Source: Eptesicus fuscus (lineage: Eukaryota; Chordata; Mammalia; Chiroptera; Vespertilionidae). Taken from it: a stretch of DNA of 64,000 nt. The stretch covers positions 68,852,790 to 68,916,789 of the forward strand of contig NC_072487.1 of the NCBI RefSeq assembly GCF_027574615.1, written 5' to 3'. Under the pieces are notes generated by a model that had not been told where the DNA came from, made no database searches, and was given only the letters and a program-made list of their open reading frames with translations. The translations under genes and the position numbers were made by a program. Below, one piece after another: positions 24,286 to 36,284 of the stretch. Positions within the stretch are counted from its first letter, which is position 1. The number at the start of each line of letters is the position of its first letter.

Positions 24286-25524
24286 TCTCCTGAAGGCAGG
24301 CTGGGCTTCCCTCTTACAGAACCTTAGCAATGTCTCCCAGCGATTGGCCAAGCGGTAGAGAAGCCCCTGACCCATTGCTGTCTGTTGATTTTATGGAATG
24401 GCCGGCATATATCATTTTTCATGGCCCTCAGGAAAGGTCAACCTTAGTGGGGTCCTTCTCTGCCTGGAAACAGAAAAGGTCAAATTTCAGCCCCGGAGAG
24501 AGAAGAATGATTCTAGAGGTAGCAATGAGGTCATTACCACTGATTTTCCATTGCAGAAAGATGCTCACACATTTCCATGCAGGACAGGTGGGCGCTCTGC
24601 CTGGGAAAGCAGGGCTGTACCTGCACCCTCTGATAGCCAGGTGAACTGAGCACCTGGTTGTAAAAGGGCTAACGGGGAGAGAAAGTCAAATTGGTGTGCA
24701 GCCTTGGGGCAGTGAACTCTGGGGGGATCAGGCAATGGCCGTAGGTTCTGAGCTACAAACTCCCTTGTAGCCTCAGAGAGGAGGGTGTGGACTCAATCAC
24801 TTCTCACTTTGAGGACGACAGGGAACCCCCTTGAATCTAATCCCAGGCTAGAATGAACACCTTCAACACGTGGGAAACATTAGATGAAGTCTCCTTTCCA
24901 AAGGGGGAAACCCCCTCAAACTCCAGGCAATATTGTCACCCAAGACAAAAACAGCAGTGGCCTCACCTAAGAGGTCTGCCTCCTACCTGATTATAACCCT
25001 GGGACCAGGCCTTTTCTTTTTCTCTCCCAGTTATGCCCTTAAGCCCAGAAATCTTACTGTTTCCTTCTCCTCTGTCTCATGATTCCAGCTTCTCCCGAAC
25101 TTGAGCAACCACCTAATTCAGTGCTTAAGGAGTCCCTCTGACCCTCCACCACTGAATAAAATGGAAATGCTCATGCTGAAAGAAGACCATGAATGGAAAA
25201 TCCCTTCTGTGTGTATTTTAGTGTATTTGTAAATGGAAATGATAAAAATTATTTCATGCCAACTTAGCTCAGATTTTTAAAGTTTCCTGCAACTCACAGA
25301 TCCTTCATGATGCAGCTGTAGTAACCCAAATAGGTTTGGTTGGCCCTTGAACCCTCTCCAAACAACCTATGTCAAGAGCCAGAGGTATTTCGTAAGCTCT
25401 GAGTAGACAATCTGCTTTAGAATTAACCACTGATCAACTCTGACCCTGGAGGAGGTGAACTGGCTGCTACTAACTTCTGCATGCACATGTTCAAAAAGTT
25501 CTCCTAGGAGGGGCCTTGGGAATG

Positions 25525-25735
25525 ATCATAATAGCCAATATTTACTGAGTACTCTACAGGCATTATGCCATTGAATCATGCACCGTTGTTTCCAGCAATT
25601 CAGACACGGGAACCTGAGCCTGTAAGAGTTTAAGTAGCTTCCTTCCCCAACATCACACAGATCGTCATTGCTGGAGCCAGAACTCAGAGCCAGTTTCAAA
25701 TCCCAAGCAAGTGTTTATAATCAGCATGGTAAGCA
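25525..25735 (-). repeat. MIR SINE relic
   Basis: CCAATATTTACTGAGTACTC and GGAGCCAGAACTCAGAGCCA. Confidence 0.7.
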
Positions 25736-26476
25736 AGTCGTGCTCAGCACCATAATTCATCTCTGACACCAGAGAGGGCTAGACACAGCAAAGCTGAGGA
25801 AGAGTCAAAATCTTGTCTTCCCGGCCCTCGTGTTCTCTTCAGCAGCGTTGCCGCTGTTGGGATCTCTAACTTGCTCCTTTGGGTTTCACTTCCTGTAGAA
25901 ACTCAGTAATAGTGTATAGTTTCTGATGTAATATGTTTCCTCTACTGAGCTCTGAGCTGTAGGAGAATGAACCTGATGCACACCTCATCCCTCCCACTAT
26001 CCTGAGACCTGGAGCATGGACGCACATAGTCAAGTACAGCCTGAGTGAGGCGAGTGCCTGGCAGGCTGTGTACACACCCGCTTTCTGGTTTCCACAGAGT
26101 TCTCTGCTTCCCCCATTGGCCCCCATGTATCATAACTGATAAAGGGCTCCCCTTCCACCTGACTGCCATTGATGTCAAGTACATCCATGAGGCAGGTCTT
26201 TATCCCTGAAGCCTAGCCACCTGCAGGCAGGTCTCAGGCCCTGGGGAAGGTGTTGAAGAAACTGCTGGCCCAAAGGAAATGGAGCGTCAGCACAGCATTG
26301 CTTTTCTTCTGAACTGTGCTCTTTGATTTATGAAGCCTATTCACATGCCAGATAAATTTAAACAAAGTAGGATACTCAGATTTATACATATACTAGAAGC
26401 CCAGTGCACAAAATTCGTGCACGGCGGGGGGTTGTCCCTCAGCCCAGCCTGTACCCTCTCCAATCTGGGACTCCTG

Positions 26477-26549
26477 GAGGGATGTCCGACTGCCCGTTTA
26501 GGCCCGATCCTGGTGGGATCGGGCCTAAACGGGCAGTCGGACATCCCTC
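26477..26549. repeat. Perfect 34-bp inverted repeat inside Helitron A
   Basis: Arms 26477-26510 and 26516-26549 pair at all 34 positions around a 5-nt loop (TGGTG). The related Helitron at 34233 has only one arm. Confidence 0.97.
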
Positions 26550-26602
26550 TGACAATCCAGGACTGCTGGCTCCCAACTGCTTGCCTGCCTGCCTTCCTGA
26601 TT

Positions 26603-26856
26603 GCCCCTAACCGCTTCTGCCTGCCAGCCTGATCACCCCCTAACCACTCTGCTGCCAGCCTGGTTGATGCTTAACTGCTCCCCTGCCAGCCTGTTTGCCC
26701 CCAACTTCCCTCCTCTGCCATCCTGGTCACCCCTAACTGCCCTCTCCTGCAGGGTTGATCACCTCCAACTGCCCTCCCTTGCAAGCCTGGTCCCTCTCAA
26801 CTGCCCTCCCTTGCAGGCCGGGTGCCTCCCAACTGCCCTCTCCTGCTGGCCATCTT
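26603..26856. repeat. 32-bp minisatellite, about 8 units
   Basis: Same unit as at 34391 but more diverged and shorter in total, inside Helitron A. Confidence 0.85.
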
Positions 26857-26968
26857 GTGGTGGCCATCTTGTGTCCACATGGGGGCAGGATCTTTGACCA
26901 CATGGGGGCAGCTATATTGTGTGTTGCAGTGATGATCAATCTGTATATTACTCTTTTATTAGATAGGA

Positions 26969-27589
26969 TAGAGGCCTGGTGCACGGGTGGGGGCCTGCTG
27001 GTTTGCGCCGAAGGGTGTCCCAGATCAGGGTGGGGTTCCCTTGGGGCGTGGGGCAGCCTGAGCAAGGGGCCTGTGGTGGTTTGCAGGCCGGCCACGCCCC
27101 CTGGCAACCTAAGCGGAGGCCCTGGTATCTGGAATTTATTTTCCTTCTACAATTGAAACTTTGTAGCCTGGAGCGGAGCCAAGCCTGCTGCTCCCTCCGG
27201 GGCGGCAGCCATTTCTATGGCAGTTAATTCACCTTCTACAATTGAAACTTTGTAGCCTTAAGCGGGTGAGCCCAGCCAGGGTGTGCGGAAAGCTTTGCTT
27301 CCCCTGTTGCCACCGGCAACCCTGGCCTGCTCTCTCAAGCTCCATTCTGCCACCATTTGTTTGAATTTGTTTACCTTCTATAATTGAAAGTTTGTAGCTT
27401 GAGTGGAGGCTTAGGCCTGCAACGGCTATGGAAAGCTTGGCTTGCTTTGTTACCTGGGAAACCTTGCTCTCTGTGGCTGTAGCCATCTTGGATGGGGTTA
27501 ATTTGCATACTCACCCTGATTGGCTGGTGGGTGTGGCTTGTGTAGCGGAGTGATGGTTAATTTCCATATTACCATTTTATTAGAGAGTA
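26969..27589 (-). mobile_element. Non-autonomous Helitron (B, second family, no intact CTAG)
   Basis: It starts with the 3' end GAGGCCTGGTGCACGGGTGG, but the expected CTAG reads ATAG at the junction with copy A. The 5' end is near TACTCTCTAATAAAATGG (antisense, about 27589). Three internal copies of a 38-bp unit with CTTCTACAATTGAAACTTTG lie at about 27141, 27230 and 27371. Confidence 0.8.
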
Positions 27590-28270
27590 TAAGTAACATT
27601 TCTGTGCATGACTCTCAGATTCTCCCCGCAACTACAAGTGAACTGAGGCCGGAAATGCTGTCACTTGCTCAAAGTAGAAAGTGGTGGCTTGGCTCCTCCC
27701 CAGGCCTAACTCCCAAATGGTGCTTCTTTCACCATGCCACTCCACACTCAGGTATTATTCCCATTTTTTAAGGTAGAAACAGAGGTTAGGGATAGCAGGC
27801 GACTTGCTAGAAGCATACTTACATTTTTAAAGGGTAGTTCTGTACTGAGGGCAAATACTTAGCACAACTAAGAGAGTTGCTGGTGGTGGACTTTAGGTAA
27901 AGGGATCTTTGGAACAATAGGGGGGCTCAACCCTCAGCCCCCAGGACAGGTTCAGAGAGAAAACCACCTTGAGCAGGTCTACCTTGAGTTCTTCCGAAGT
28001 TCTGCCCTCTGAGTACTTATGCCCTGGGCCCTGGGATGGTCACAGAAATGGCTTTGGCATATATGGAACCAAGGAGTCCTCTGTATTCATTGTTCTAACA
28101 AACAATACAGAGATGTCACAGAACAGTGATCTAACCTCTAGGTGTAGGTTGTTAGAAAATAAACAAAACAACAAAAAAATCTCCCTAAAATGCATAGAAC
28201 ATTGAAACCAAAAGAGCTCAATAATCTCCAAGCCAAGGGCTTGGCCACTGGTTTTAAAAGGATAGGGCTA

Positions 28271-28465
28271 GGCCGGCCAGTCTTGCTCGGTGGTTGCGCA
28301 TCAACCCATGAACCAGGAGGTCATGGTTTGATTCCCAGTCAGGGTACATGCCTGGGTTGTGGGCTCGATCCCCAGTAGGGGGCGTGTAGGAGGTGGCTGA
28401 TCAATGATTCTCTCTCTTCATTGATGTTTCTCTCTCTCTCTCCCCCTCTCTGAAATAATTAAAAA
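28271..28465 (+). mobile_element. Ves SINE (sense)
   Basis: Head GGCCGGCCAGTCTTGCTCGG, box B region GTTTGATTCCCAGTCAGGG, then CTGATCAATGATTCTCTC and a CT-rich tail. Confidence 0.9.
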
Positions 28466-28869
28466 CTTAGATTTTGTTTGTGTTTTTTCAAAATGCCAGG
28501 GCTGCTTCGACCTTATTTCAACTAAAACACCACCACTTTTATCTGTTTTGCACACTGAGCTTCCTCGTGAAATGTCATTTAATGAAAGAGTTCTGTGACC
28601 AAAAAAAAGAGGTTTTATAAATTGGTGGCCTAGTTTATTCCCTTCACTTTAAAGATAGTGAAACTGAGACCCACAGAGGGGAAAAATCTAAGATTTCATG
28701 CCAATTGGCAACATGGTCAGGACTGAATTATAGTTCCTTTGACTCTTGCACTTGGAAGCCAGAGACAATATAAAAAGTGTCAGGGTTAATACATTGTTTA
28801 AAAGGGAAAAATTAACAGAGTTTTACTCTTTAAATAGCTTCGGCATACATCGAGCAAGGAGTCCTCTGT

Positions 28870-29372
28870 ATTTGTTATCTATTGTGAACAGACAACACAC
28901 ATTTCTTGTGTTATGGTTTCTATAGGTCAGGATTCCACACTCAGCTTAGATAGGTTTTCTATCTCAGGGTCTCTCATGAGGCTGCCATCACAGGGTTGGC
29001 CAGGATTGAGGTTTTGACTGAAGGCTCACTTCTAAACTCACTCAGGAGCTGTTGGCTGGACTCACTTCCTCCAGGGCTGTTGGATTGAGGGCTTTAATTC
29101 CCTGCTGGCCCGAGACCACCCTCACTTCCTTCCACCTGGGTGTCTCCAATATTGACATTTGCTTCATCAAACCAGAGAGCCTGTCAGCAAGACAAACATC
29201 ACAATCTTGTGTAGCCTCCTAATAGTGCAAGTGACATTCCGTCACCTTAGCCATATTAAATTGGTCACAAGCAAGCCACCAGACCATCCCACACTCAAGG
29301 AGAGAGAATGACACAAGATGTGACGAGCAGGAGGCAGTATCATTGGGAACCATCTTAGAGTGCCTGCCCAAT
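28870..29372. repeat. Old interspersed repeat, family not named
   Basis: TTATCTATTGTGAACAGACA, GGGTCTCTCATGAGGCTGCC and ATTGGGAACCATCTTAGAGT follow a familiar mammal-wide order, related to the element at 12108. Confidence 0.55.
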
Positions 29373-29774
29373 GTCACTAGTTTTTGGCAGCTTCTCATCA
29401 ATGACAAATTTATCCAACCCTCCTGTACTTCTGTTGATGATGAGCAATCAATAATATGGACGCCACTAAGGAAGACTGTCTTGTTTAAGCTTCTCTTCCA
29501 TTTATGAGGTGAAGCCAGATGTTTTGCATTAAATGTTGTAGTTCCTTAGGAAACCATGCTTCCTCTTAAAATCACCCCAGGGCAGCTTCCAAGGCAAGGA
29601 CTTCAAATGTATTTTATTCAAAGGCATGACATTCAAAGTGACCCAAACTGAAACTGATCCATTGCCCTTCTCCCCAACCTATTCCTCTATTAGCAGATGT
29701 AATGAAGCTAAAATCTAGGATTAACTCTGTCTCCCTTTCCACATTTTTTACTACCCTTCCATATACCAAATCTT

Positions 29775-30330
29775 GTGGACTCTTCTGCCTTGACAAGTAA
29801 ATCACTGCCTACTCATCATCCCCATCACCCTGGTTCAGGCTGTGGCACCTCACAGATGGACCACTGCAACAGCTTCCCCAGTGGCCCCATCCCACCAGCC
29901 TTAGGTTGTAGCAGTCACATTCCTTCTAAGCCTAGATTTTCAAATGGTTCTCTTCTGACCACAGGAAAAATTCAAATTCCTAGCCTGGCGTTCAGTGTTT
30001 TTCATGATCTGGCTCATGATCTCCAAATGCCCTCCATACCAGCCAACAATTCCATGCCTTGCATGCTCTCCCAAATGCTATCCCTTTTCTTCAAATGACC
30101 CTACTTATGTTTTTCACCTACTCACAATCTGCTTTCAAAATTCAGCTTAGAAACCACCTTCTCCAGGGAGGTGAGATGACCCTTTCCCCCTTGTTTTTCT
30201 CTATCATTACTATGTCATTCTGGAATTGCCTGTCTGCTCACAGGTTGACTCCTCCTGCTAATGAAGTTCTTGAAATGAGAATCTGTACCCATTTTATCTG
30301 TTACCGAGCTCAACTAGAATAAAAGTAATT
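29775..30330 (+). repeat. L2 LINE 3' end relic
   Basis: GGACCACTGCAACAGCTTCC, TTTTTCATGATCTGGCTC and TCTCCAGGGAGGTGAGATG follow L2 order. Confidence 0.7.
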
Positions 30331-30769
30331 CTCAATAGCAGGCAGCAGGTTTGGACCTCCCCTTCCTCAGCAGACTTTATTCAGAAAGCCCAGACCTTGG
30401 AATTGTTTTCATACTTTGCCCTCTAGTTTCTCAACCCTGCAGAGTGATGTCATAGTATATGCCAGGAGGAAGCCAGCACAGTCTGGGGACACAGACTTCA
30501 AGGAATGTCCTTGCTTTCAGAGGTGGCCCTCAGAATCACAGCATGCACTGCCTGGGATTTTGTAAAACCAGTACCAAGGACAGAGGAGGTCCATTAGGGA
30601 TTTGAGGCTGAGTCATAGGAGACAGGAAAATCTGGAGGTTATAACAAGGGTCAGCCTACAACTAGTGGGAAGCAGGAAAGGGCTCAAGGAAGGAATGGAG
30701 ACAGTTCTCTACTTAGGATATAGAGAAATTCACACCCAGGGGAAGGATTGGATAATAACTAATAGTATG

Positions 30770-30950
30770 GCTGTAGCATCAGAAAGTTCTGGGTTCAAGA
30801 GCTTGCTATCTGCTTGTTACGTGATCTTAGCCAAGTTACTTCCCTAAGTCTCATATTTCTCATCTGTATTAAATGAAAAATGAGGTTATTGTGATGATTA
30901 AATAAGGCAATGCCAGTGTTTAGCACAGAAACTGGCAGTTACTATAAATG
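30770..30950 (+). repeat. MIR SINE relic
   Basis: GTGATCTTAGCCAAGTTACT and TTGTGATGATTAAATAAGGC. Confidence 0.75.
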
Positions 30951-31083
30951 TGGTGTGTGTTTTTGTCTTTGTTTTTGTAATGGTTCTTAGTAATAAGGTA
31001 TTTCCCAATAATGTGTTCTGTAGGATGCAGCTTAAAAAGTATTCTATGACCAGAAGAGTTTGAGGAGTACTCTTGTATGGGTG

Positions 31084-31143
31084 GGGTTCTGTTCTTAGAA
31101 ATTCATAAACTCTTGAGACTGGGTTCTGTTCTTAGAAATTCAT
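31084..31143. repeat. Short tandem duplication, 37-bp period
   Basis: The phrase starting GGGTTCTGTTCTTAGAAATT occurs twice, at about 31084 and 31121, separated by AACTCTTGAGACT. This is a recent local duplication. Confidence 0.85.
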
Positions 31144-31149
31144 AGTTCA

Positions 31150-31520
31150 TATGTCCACTAATACATAGTTTAAGGGTTGGAGATACAGTAGAAAATAAGA
31201 TATGTAAGATCCTCTTATTCATGGAGTTTACATTATGGTGGAAGAAGGTAGACAATGAAAAGGAGTCAAATAAATTCATAGTACAATTTCAGGTAGATAC
31301 TTGCTAAGAAGGAATATAAAATACAATAAGGGAACAGGCAATGACTGGTGGTGTGAGGTTGATCTCTTAGACAAGGTGGCACATGGAGGTGACATTGGAG
31401 CAGAGATATGAATGAATGAGGAAATGAGCTCTGTAGGCAGTGGCTAGGAGTTAGGATTTTATTGTGTGTGATTGGAAGCCAATGGGAGATTTTGGGTAGA
31501 AGAATGCATGACCTGAGAAA
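31150..31520 (-). repeat. L2 LINE relic (antisense)
   Basis: It carries TTGGAGATACAGTAGAAAAT, GAGTTTACATTATGGTGG and TGGAAGCCAATGGGAG in reversed L2 order. Confidence 0.65.
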
Positions 31521-32169
31521 TCCTATAGCAGCTAATCTATTCAGCTTTGTTTCACCCAGTATCCCCACACTTTTTTTCACCTTTTCCTACAGGGTATCTA
31601 CCTAAAAACATCTTGGAATATAATCCAGTCAATTCTAAACTGGAGCACAAGGTTTTGTAGAATTTAAAAGGACTATGAATCTGCTCCCCTCGCCTAGACC
31701 TACAGTAATAAGCCAAACAAATCACTTGAGCCAAAACAGGCATGCCCAGAACAAGAAAACTAGTTCTAGGGGTAGAGACAAGCAGGATGTCACCCTAATT
31801 AACAACTCCTTTTGGCTAAGATGATCAATGAGCACAGCCAGGCTTCAGCAGACCCTGGAACCCCATCTCAGGCCAAAAGAAACTTGCCAACATCTTCCTC
31901 GAAGCTAATAAGCATTTGCAAACAATACACCTTGGCTTAAGCACCCTCCAAAGGGGAAGTGTATAAAACTTAACTCCCGCCAGAGGCTCTGGAAGGAAGA
32001 CAGAGGTCAAATATTTCAGTGCCTACATGTGAACAGCCACCAGATTGCTGCTGAAGGTCTAGGAAATAGAAGATGAGGGGGTCTGCTGGGGCTCTGATCT
32101 CTTATTTTATCAAACAGTGTTGATTTTTCCCCCTTATACAAACTGCAGAAAGTTGCTTGATGAGTCAAC

Positions 32170-32355
32170 CTGGTATAGTAGTTCAAAGTCCAAAAACTGG
32201 CTCTGTCTCTTAGGCCAGTTGCTGACCTTCCCAGAGTATCAATTTAGCTTTCTAATAGTCATATTAATACCTACCTCACCAGGTTGCCATGACAAATGAC
32301 AAGATAATCTATAACAAAAACATCTAGCATAAGGCTTGGCACAAAACAAGTATAT
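32170..32355 (+). repeat. MIR SINE relic
   Basis: TACCTACCTCACCAGGTTGC and GGCTTGGCACAAAACAAGTA. Confidence 0.65.
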
Positions 32356-32713
32356 AGTAGCCTGGCAACAAACTGTTAGTTTCCTTCCTGTCTAGTTCAA
32401 TCTAAATTTGGTTTTTATAATACTAGTTGCCATTTATTAACTAACTACTAATATTCCAGCAAGGTCACCATATATTGAGTAATGGCCTACTTTTGTAAAT
32501 AAAGTTTAACTCGAACAGCCATGCTCGTTTATTTATGCCATGGCTACTTCCTCTACAATGGGAAAACTGAATTTGTGGCAAAGACCATCTATCTGAAAGC
32601 CTAACATTTACTATCCAGTCACTTGAAAAAAGTTTACTGACACCTGCCAGTCGGTGTGCTACATTTATATACATAATTTTCAATTGGCAGAACTAGCAAG
32701 TTGGGTATTATTA

Positions 32714-33295
32714 TCCTATATAATAAAAGGGTAATATGCAAATAGACTGAACGGCAGAACCAAACAACTAATCAAAGCATAATATGCTAATGTATGCTAA
32801 GACTGCTCAACCACTTGCTATGATGTGCAATGACCACCAGGGGGCAGACGCTCTGACCAGTAGGTTAGCTTGCTGGTGGGGTCCGGCTGATCAGGACTGA
32901 GTGAGATGGGCTGGACACGCCCTAGAGCCCTTCCATGGTCCCTCCCCGGCTTGATCGTGCACTGGTGGGGTCCCTCAGCCTGGCCTGTGCTCTCTTGCAA
33001 TCTGGGACCCCTCAGGGGATGTCGGAGAGTTGGTTGCAGCCTGATCCCACAGGCCACTCCCCTTGGGAGGGTGCCAGACATAAAGCTCATGGCTGGAGTG
33101 CTGCTGTGGCAGCACGAGCCTCTCCCGATCGGGACTGATTGGGCGCGAGCCTGCTGGCAGGCACAGTGGGGCCAGGATGAGTGGGAGTGGCAAGTAGGAG
33201 CTGCAGGGGGTGTTGGATTATGAGTTTCGGCCTGATCCCCGCAGGCCACCCAGAGGGACCCCACCCATACATGAGTTCGTGTACCAGGCCGCTAG
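32714..33295 (+). mobile_element. Non-autonomous Helitron in MIR context
   Basis: 5' TCCTATATAATAAAAGGG at 32714, 3' GGCCGCTAG at 33295, flanked by A and T as Helitron insertion requires. It carries CCACCAGGGGGCAG at 32834-32847. The 3' hairpin is decayed. The flanks rejoin into an antisense MIR. Confidence 0.92.
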
Positions 33296-34232
33296 TTTAT
33301 ATATAAAGAGATTTAAATAGAAATACTCATCTAGTCAGTCCCTCTCCAAAAATATATGCCAAACTCTGTACCTGAAGGTAGCATAGAAAAATCTTAGAAG
33401 AGTTATTCATTTGTATGTTTCATCCCATTTTACCCCTCACTATCTCAGGCCAAATTTCTTGACTTTTCTGACATATGTTAAATTATCCTGTCTAGAAGGG
33501 GATTTCCCACTTTTCTTATTTATTTGCTTGTTTACTTGCTCATCTAAGTCCATTCTTTAAAAAATAAAAGTTGTAATGTCTAGACCTTCTAAATGCTAGC
33601 ATCCTCAAACTAATTTCTTGGAAGCCATACTTTTTTTTTTTTTTCCAGATAGTACATAACATGAGGTCCAATTTTCCAGAAAGGAGAGATCTTTAAGCTC
33701 CCCTGTCTGCTACTTCTCACTTTATCTTTCTCTCACTCACTCTCTCTCCAGGCCAGACTCAAGCAGAGTTAGCTATTTCCCAGGCTTTGAGAATTTGACC
33801 AAGACACAGATATTATAGTGCATTTGGCTTTGTGCCTCCCCTCAAGTTAAAAATGTAAACAAAATCGTCATGCACACCCCAATTCCCCAACATCATTCTC
33901 CTAAGAGGTCCCATTTGAGGAATCTAACAACTCTACTTTCATCAATAATGTTGAATTTCCCTCTGATATTTATCGCATAAATATTACTTCTTCAACCTGA
34001 ATAATGAATCTTGCTTCATACGATGTCCCAACTCAATGGCATTTGGTAAGTGTCAGGCACAGGATAAAGGTTAAACAGTTTGCCTCAATCTTAGTTTAAC
34101 TTGCTAGAGAGCCTCAATCCTCACCATTCATAGGTATATCATTACTCCTTCTAGTATACAGGGTGGGACAAAAGTAGTCTTACCATTGTGAGTATGTGAA
34201 ACGGAGTCTATTCTTGCATTATTATTCATTAA

Positions 34233-34916
34233 CTAGAGGCCCAGTGCACAAAATTCATGCATGGCGGGGGGGGGGGTCCCCTCAGCCCAGCCTTCACCCT
34301 CTCCAATCTGGGACCCCTAGAGGGATGTCCAACTGCCCGTTTAGGCCCAATCCCAGGACTGCTGGCTCCCAACAGCTAGCCTGCCTAATTGCCCCTAACC
34401 CTCCCCTGCCAGCCTGGTCGCCCCTAACTGCCCTCCCCTGCAGGCCTTGTCCCTCCCAACTGCCCTCCCCTGCAGGCCTGGTCACCCCCAAGTGCCCTCC
34501 TCTGCTGGCCTGGTTGCCCCCAACTGTTCTCCCCTGCAGGCCTGGTCACCCCCAACTGCCCATCCCTGCTGGCCTGGTCACCCCCAACTGCCCTCCCCTG
34601 CTGGCCTGGTCCCTCCCAACTGCCCTTTCCTGCAGGTCTGGTCCCTTCCAACTGCCCTCCCTTGCAGGTCTGGTCCCTTCCAACTGCCCTCCCCTGTAGG
34701 CCTTGTCCTTGCCAACTGTCCTACCTTGCAGGCCTGGTCACTCCTAACTGCCCTTCCCTGCTGGCCTGATCACCCACAACTGCCCTCCCCTGCTGGCCAT
34801 CTTGTGGTGGCCATCTTGTGTCCACATGGGGGCGACCATCTTTGACCACATGGAGGCAGCCATCTTGTGTGTTGGAGTGATGGTCAATTTGCATATTAGG
34901 CTTTTATTATATAGGA
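34233..34916 (-). mobile_element. Non-autonomous Helitron nested in mariner MITE
   Basis: Minus-strand copy: CTAG at 34233, hairpin GTGCACAAAATTCATGCATG, 5' TCCTATATAATAAAAG at 34901-34916. Inside are a G12-13 run, about 13 units of a 32-bp minisatellite and four CCATCTT cores near the 5' end. Same family as copy A but lacking the palindrome's second arm. Confidence 0.93.
34391..34803. repeat. 32-bp minisatellite, about 13 units
   Basis: Unit of the form ACCCCCAACTGCCCTCCCCT then GCTGGCCTGGTC, with scattered substitutions. It is purely tandem with no spacers. Because it is stop-poor it opens long ORFs, which I treat as non-coding. Confidence 0.93.
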
Positions 34917-35479
34917 ATATTGTATTACTTTCCATACAACTGTAAACCCAGTTTTGCCCTATCCTTTATAAGGAAATGAAAAGATAAAGATTCCAAGAGT
35001 GATGTTCTTCAAACACTAAACAACCAAGTGAGTTTGGGAAACACTCTATAAATGCTCCCCTTCTTGGAGATTTCCAGGGAACACAAACACTTTAAAACCC
35101 TGGGAAACCTCAAAAGCTGTGTAATTTGCTTGGTTTCAAAGAGCATTTGGTTCAAAATAGCAGTTGCCAAGAATGTTTAATTAGAAAAAATTTACCCTTG
35201 CATTAATACCTGTCAGCATGTTAAAGTGGCGTGAACAGCTAAATTCAATAAAAGTCGAGGGTTAGAAATATTTCAGGCTCATGGGCAGCTCCTCCTGCTC
35301 TCTCTCTGTAAGTCATAAAGGTCTTTCATGGCTAATATTTATTCTGGACCCTAACCACTGGGTCCTTTTGAAGTTAGTCCTAATTTAGTCACAGAAAAAC
35401 CACCCTTTGACATCATTAAAGGACTATAGGAAAGCTGATGGGCAGGAATGGGGTCTCTGACTCATGAGTCAGTCCACCA

Positions 35480-35660
35480 GAATTAAATCCTTACTGCCCT
35501 TTCCAGATGCATGACCTTGAGCTGGGTGAGCCTCAGTTCCCTCATCTGTAAACTGAGAAAAATAAAGACAGCTACCTCAGAGGTCTGGGGAAGGATTCCA
35601 TGAGATAATCCACATAAGACAGGTAAAAGAGTTCCTGACATGGGTGTTTTCTATCAATGT
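35480..35660 (+). repeat. MIR SINE relic
   Basis: GCCTCAGTTCCCTCATCTGT followed by AAACTGAGAAAAATAAAGAC. Confidence 0.75.
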
Positions 35661-36284
35661 TAGTTATTACGGTAACATTGAAATGACCCCATTTTGAGAA
35701 AGAAAGTAGGTGATGAAAGTGTGTCTGGAGTAGTCTTAGTTGTCCCTGAAAGTCCAGTCTTAGAGGCACATTTCCATTTCAGGAGTCAACGTTTATCAAA
35801 ATGCATCAAACTTTATTGAACGTGATTCAGACAGGCTTTTATAATTGTCAATGACTGCCCCTGGCTCCTTCTGACACAGGGACACAGGCTTCAGTCAAGC
35901 AGCATTCCATTCATTTGAATATCAGCACATTGAGCTGGAAAAGACTGCCAAAGCTATCTAGTTTCGCTATGCCAAATATTTGGCATACATATCAACACTC
36001 CCCCCATTCCATACCCATGGCAGACATTGCTAATCCATCACAGTATTTTTCCCCTTGAGTCCAAACATGGCCACAGAATCCTTCTCAACGCAGTTCTGGG
36101 AACCACATCAGCTAACTGACTTGGACACATGAACGAAAACTGAATTGCCATCCCAAACCAATTCAACCTCTTCACCAATTCATGAAATTCTACAGTATAA
36201 TGGTCTATTTTTAAAAATATATTCCATGTTATGGAGCTTCCTCATAGGGGAGGACAAGAAAGGAAAGGAAAGAGGAATAGGTGT

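Larger units (their letters stand above)
26393..26968 (-). mobile_element. Non-autonomous Helitron (A of a back-to-back pair)
   Basis: It reads on the minus strand: 3' CTAG at 26393, subterminal hairpin GTGCACAAAATTCGTGCAC, and 5' TC at 26967-26968 (TCCTATCTAATAAAAG). It contains a perfect 34-bp inverted repeat and about eight units of a 32-bp minisatellite (26603-26856). No Rep/helicase is present, so it was moved by an autonomous HeliBat in trans. Confidence 0.9.
34157..34968. mobile_element. Mariner-type MITE interrupted by a Helitron
   Basis: Left end TACAGGGTGGGACAAAAGTA, right end (reversed) TAAAGGATAGGGCAAAACTG, with TA duplications at 34155-34156 and 34969-34970. Removing the Helitron leaves about 127 bp, matching a small bat mariner MITE whose halves are near-palindromic. 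Confidence 0.88.

Noticed and set aside
28271..28345. tRNA gene (A and B boxes visible)
   Set aside because: These are the tRNA-derived heads of Ves SINEs; they lack cloverleaf pairing and are followed by SINE bodies and tails.
34391..34803. CRISPR-like regular array
   Set aside because: Units are directly tandem with no unique spacers and the genome is a mammal's.
34196..34845. Open frames of 132-167 codons, proline/leucine-rich
   Set aside because: They are produced by the stop-poor 32-bp Helitron minisatellite; no start context, splice support or domain.
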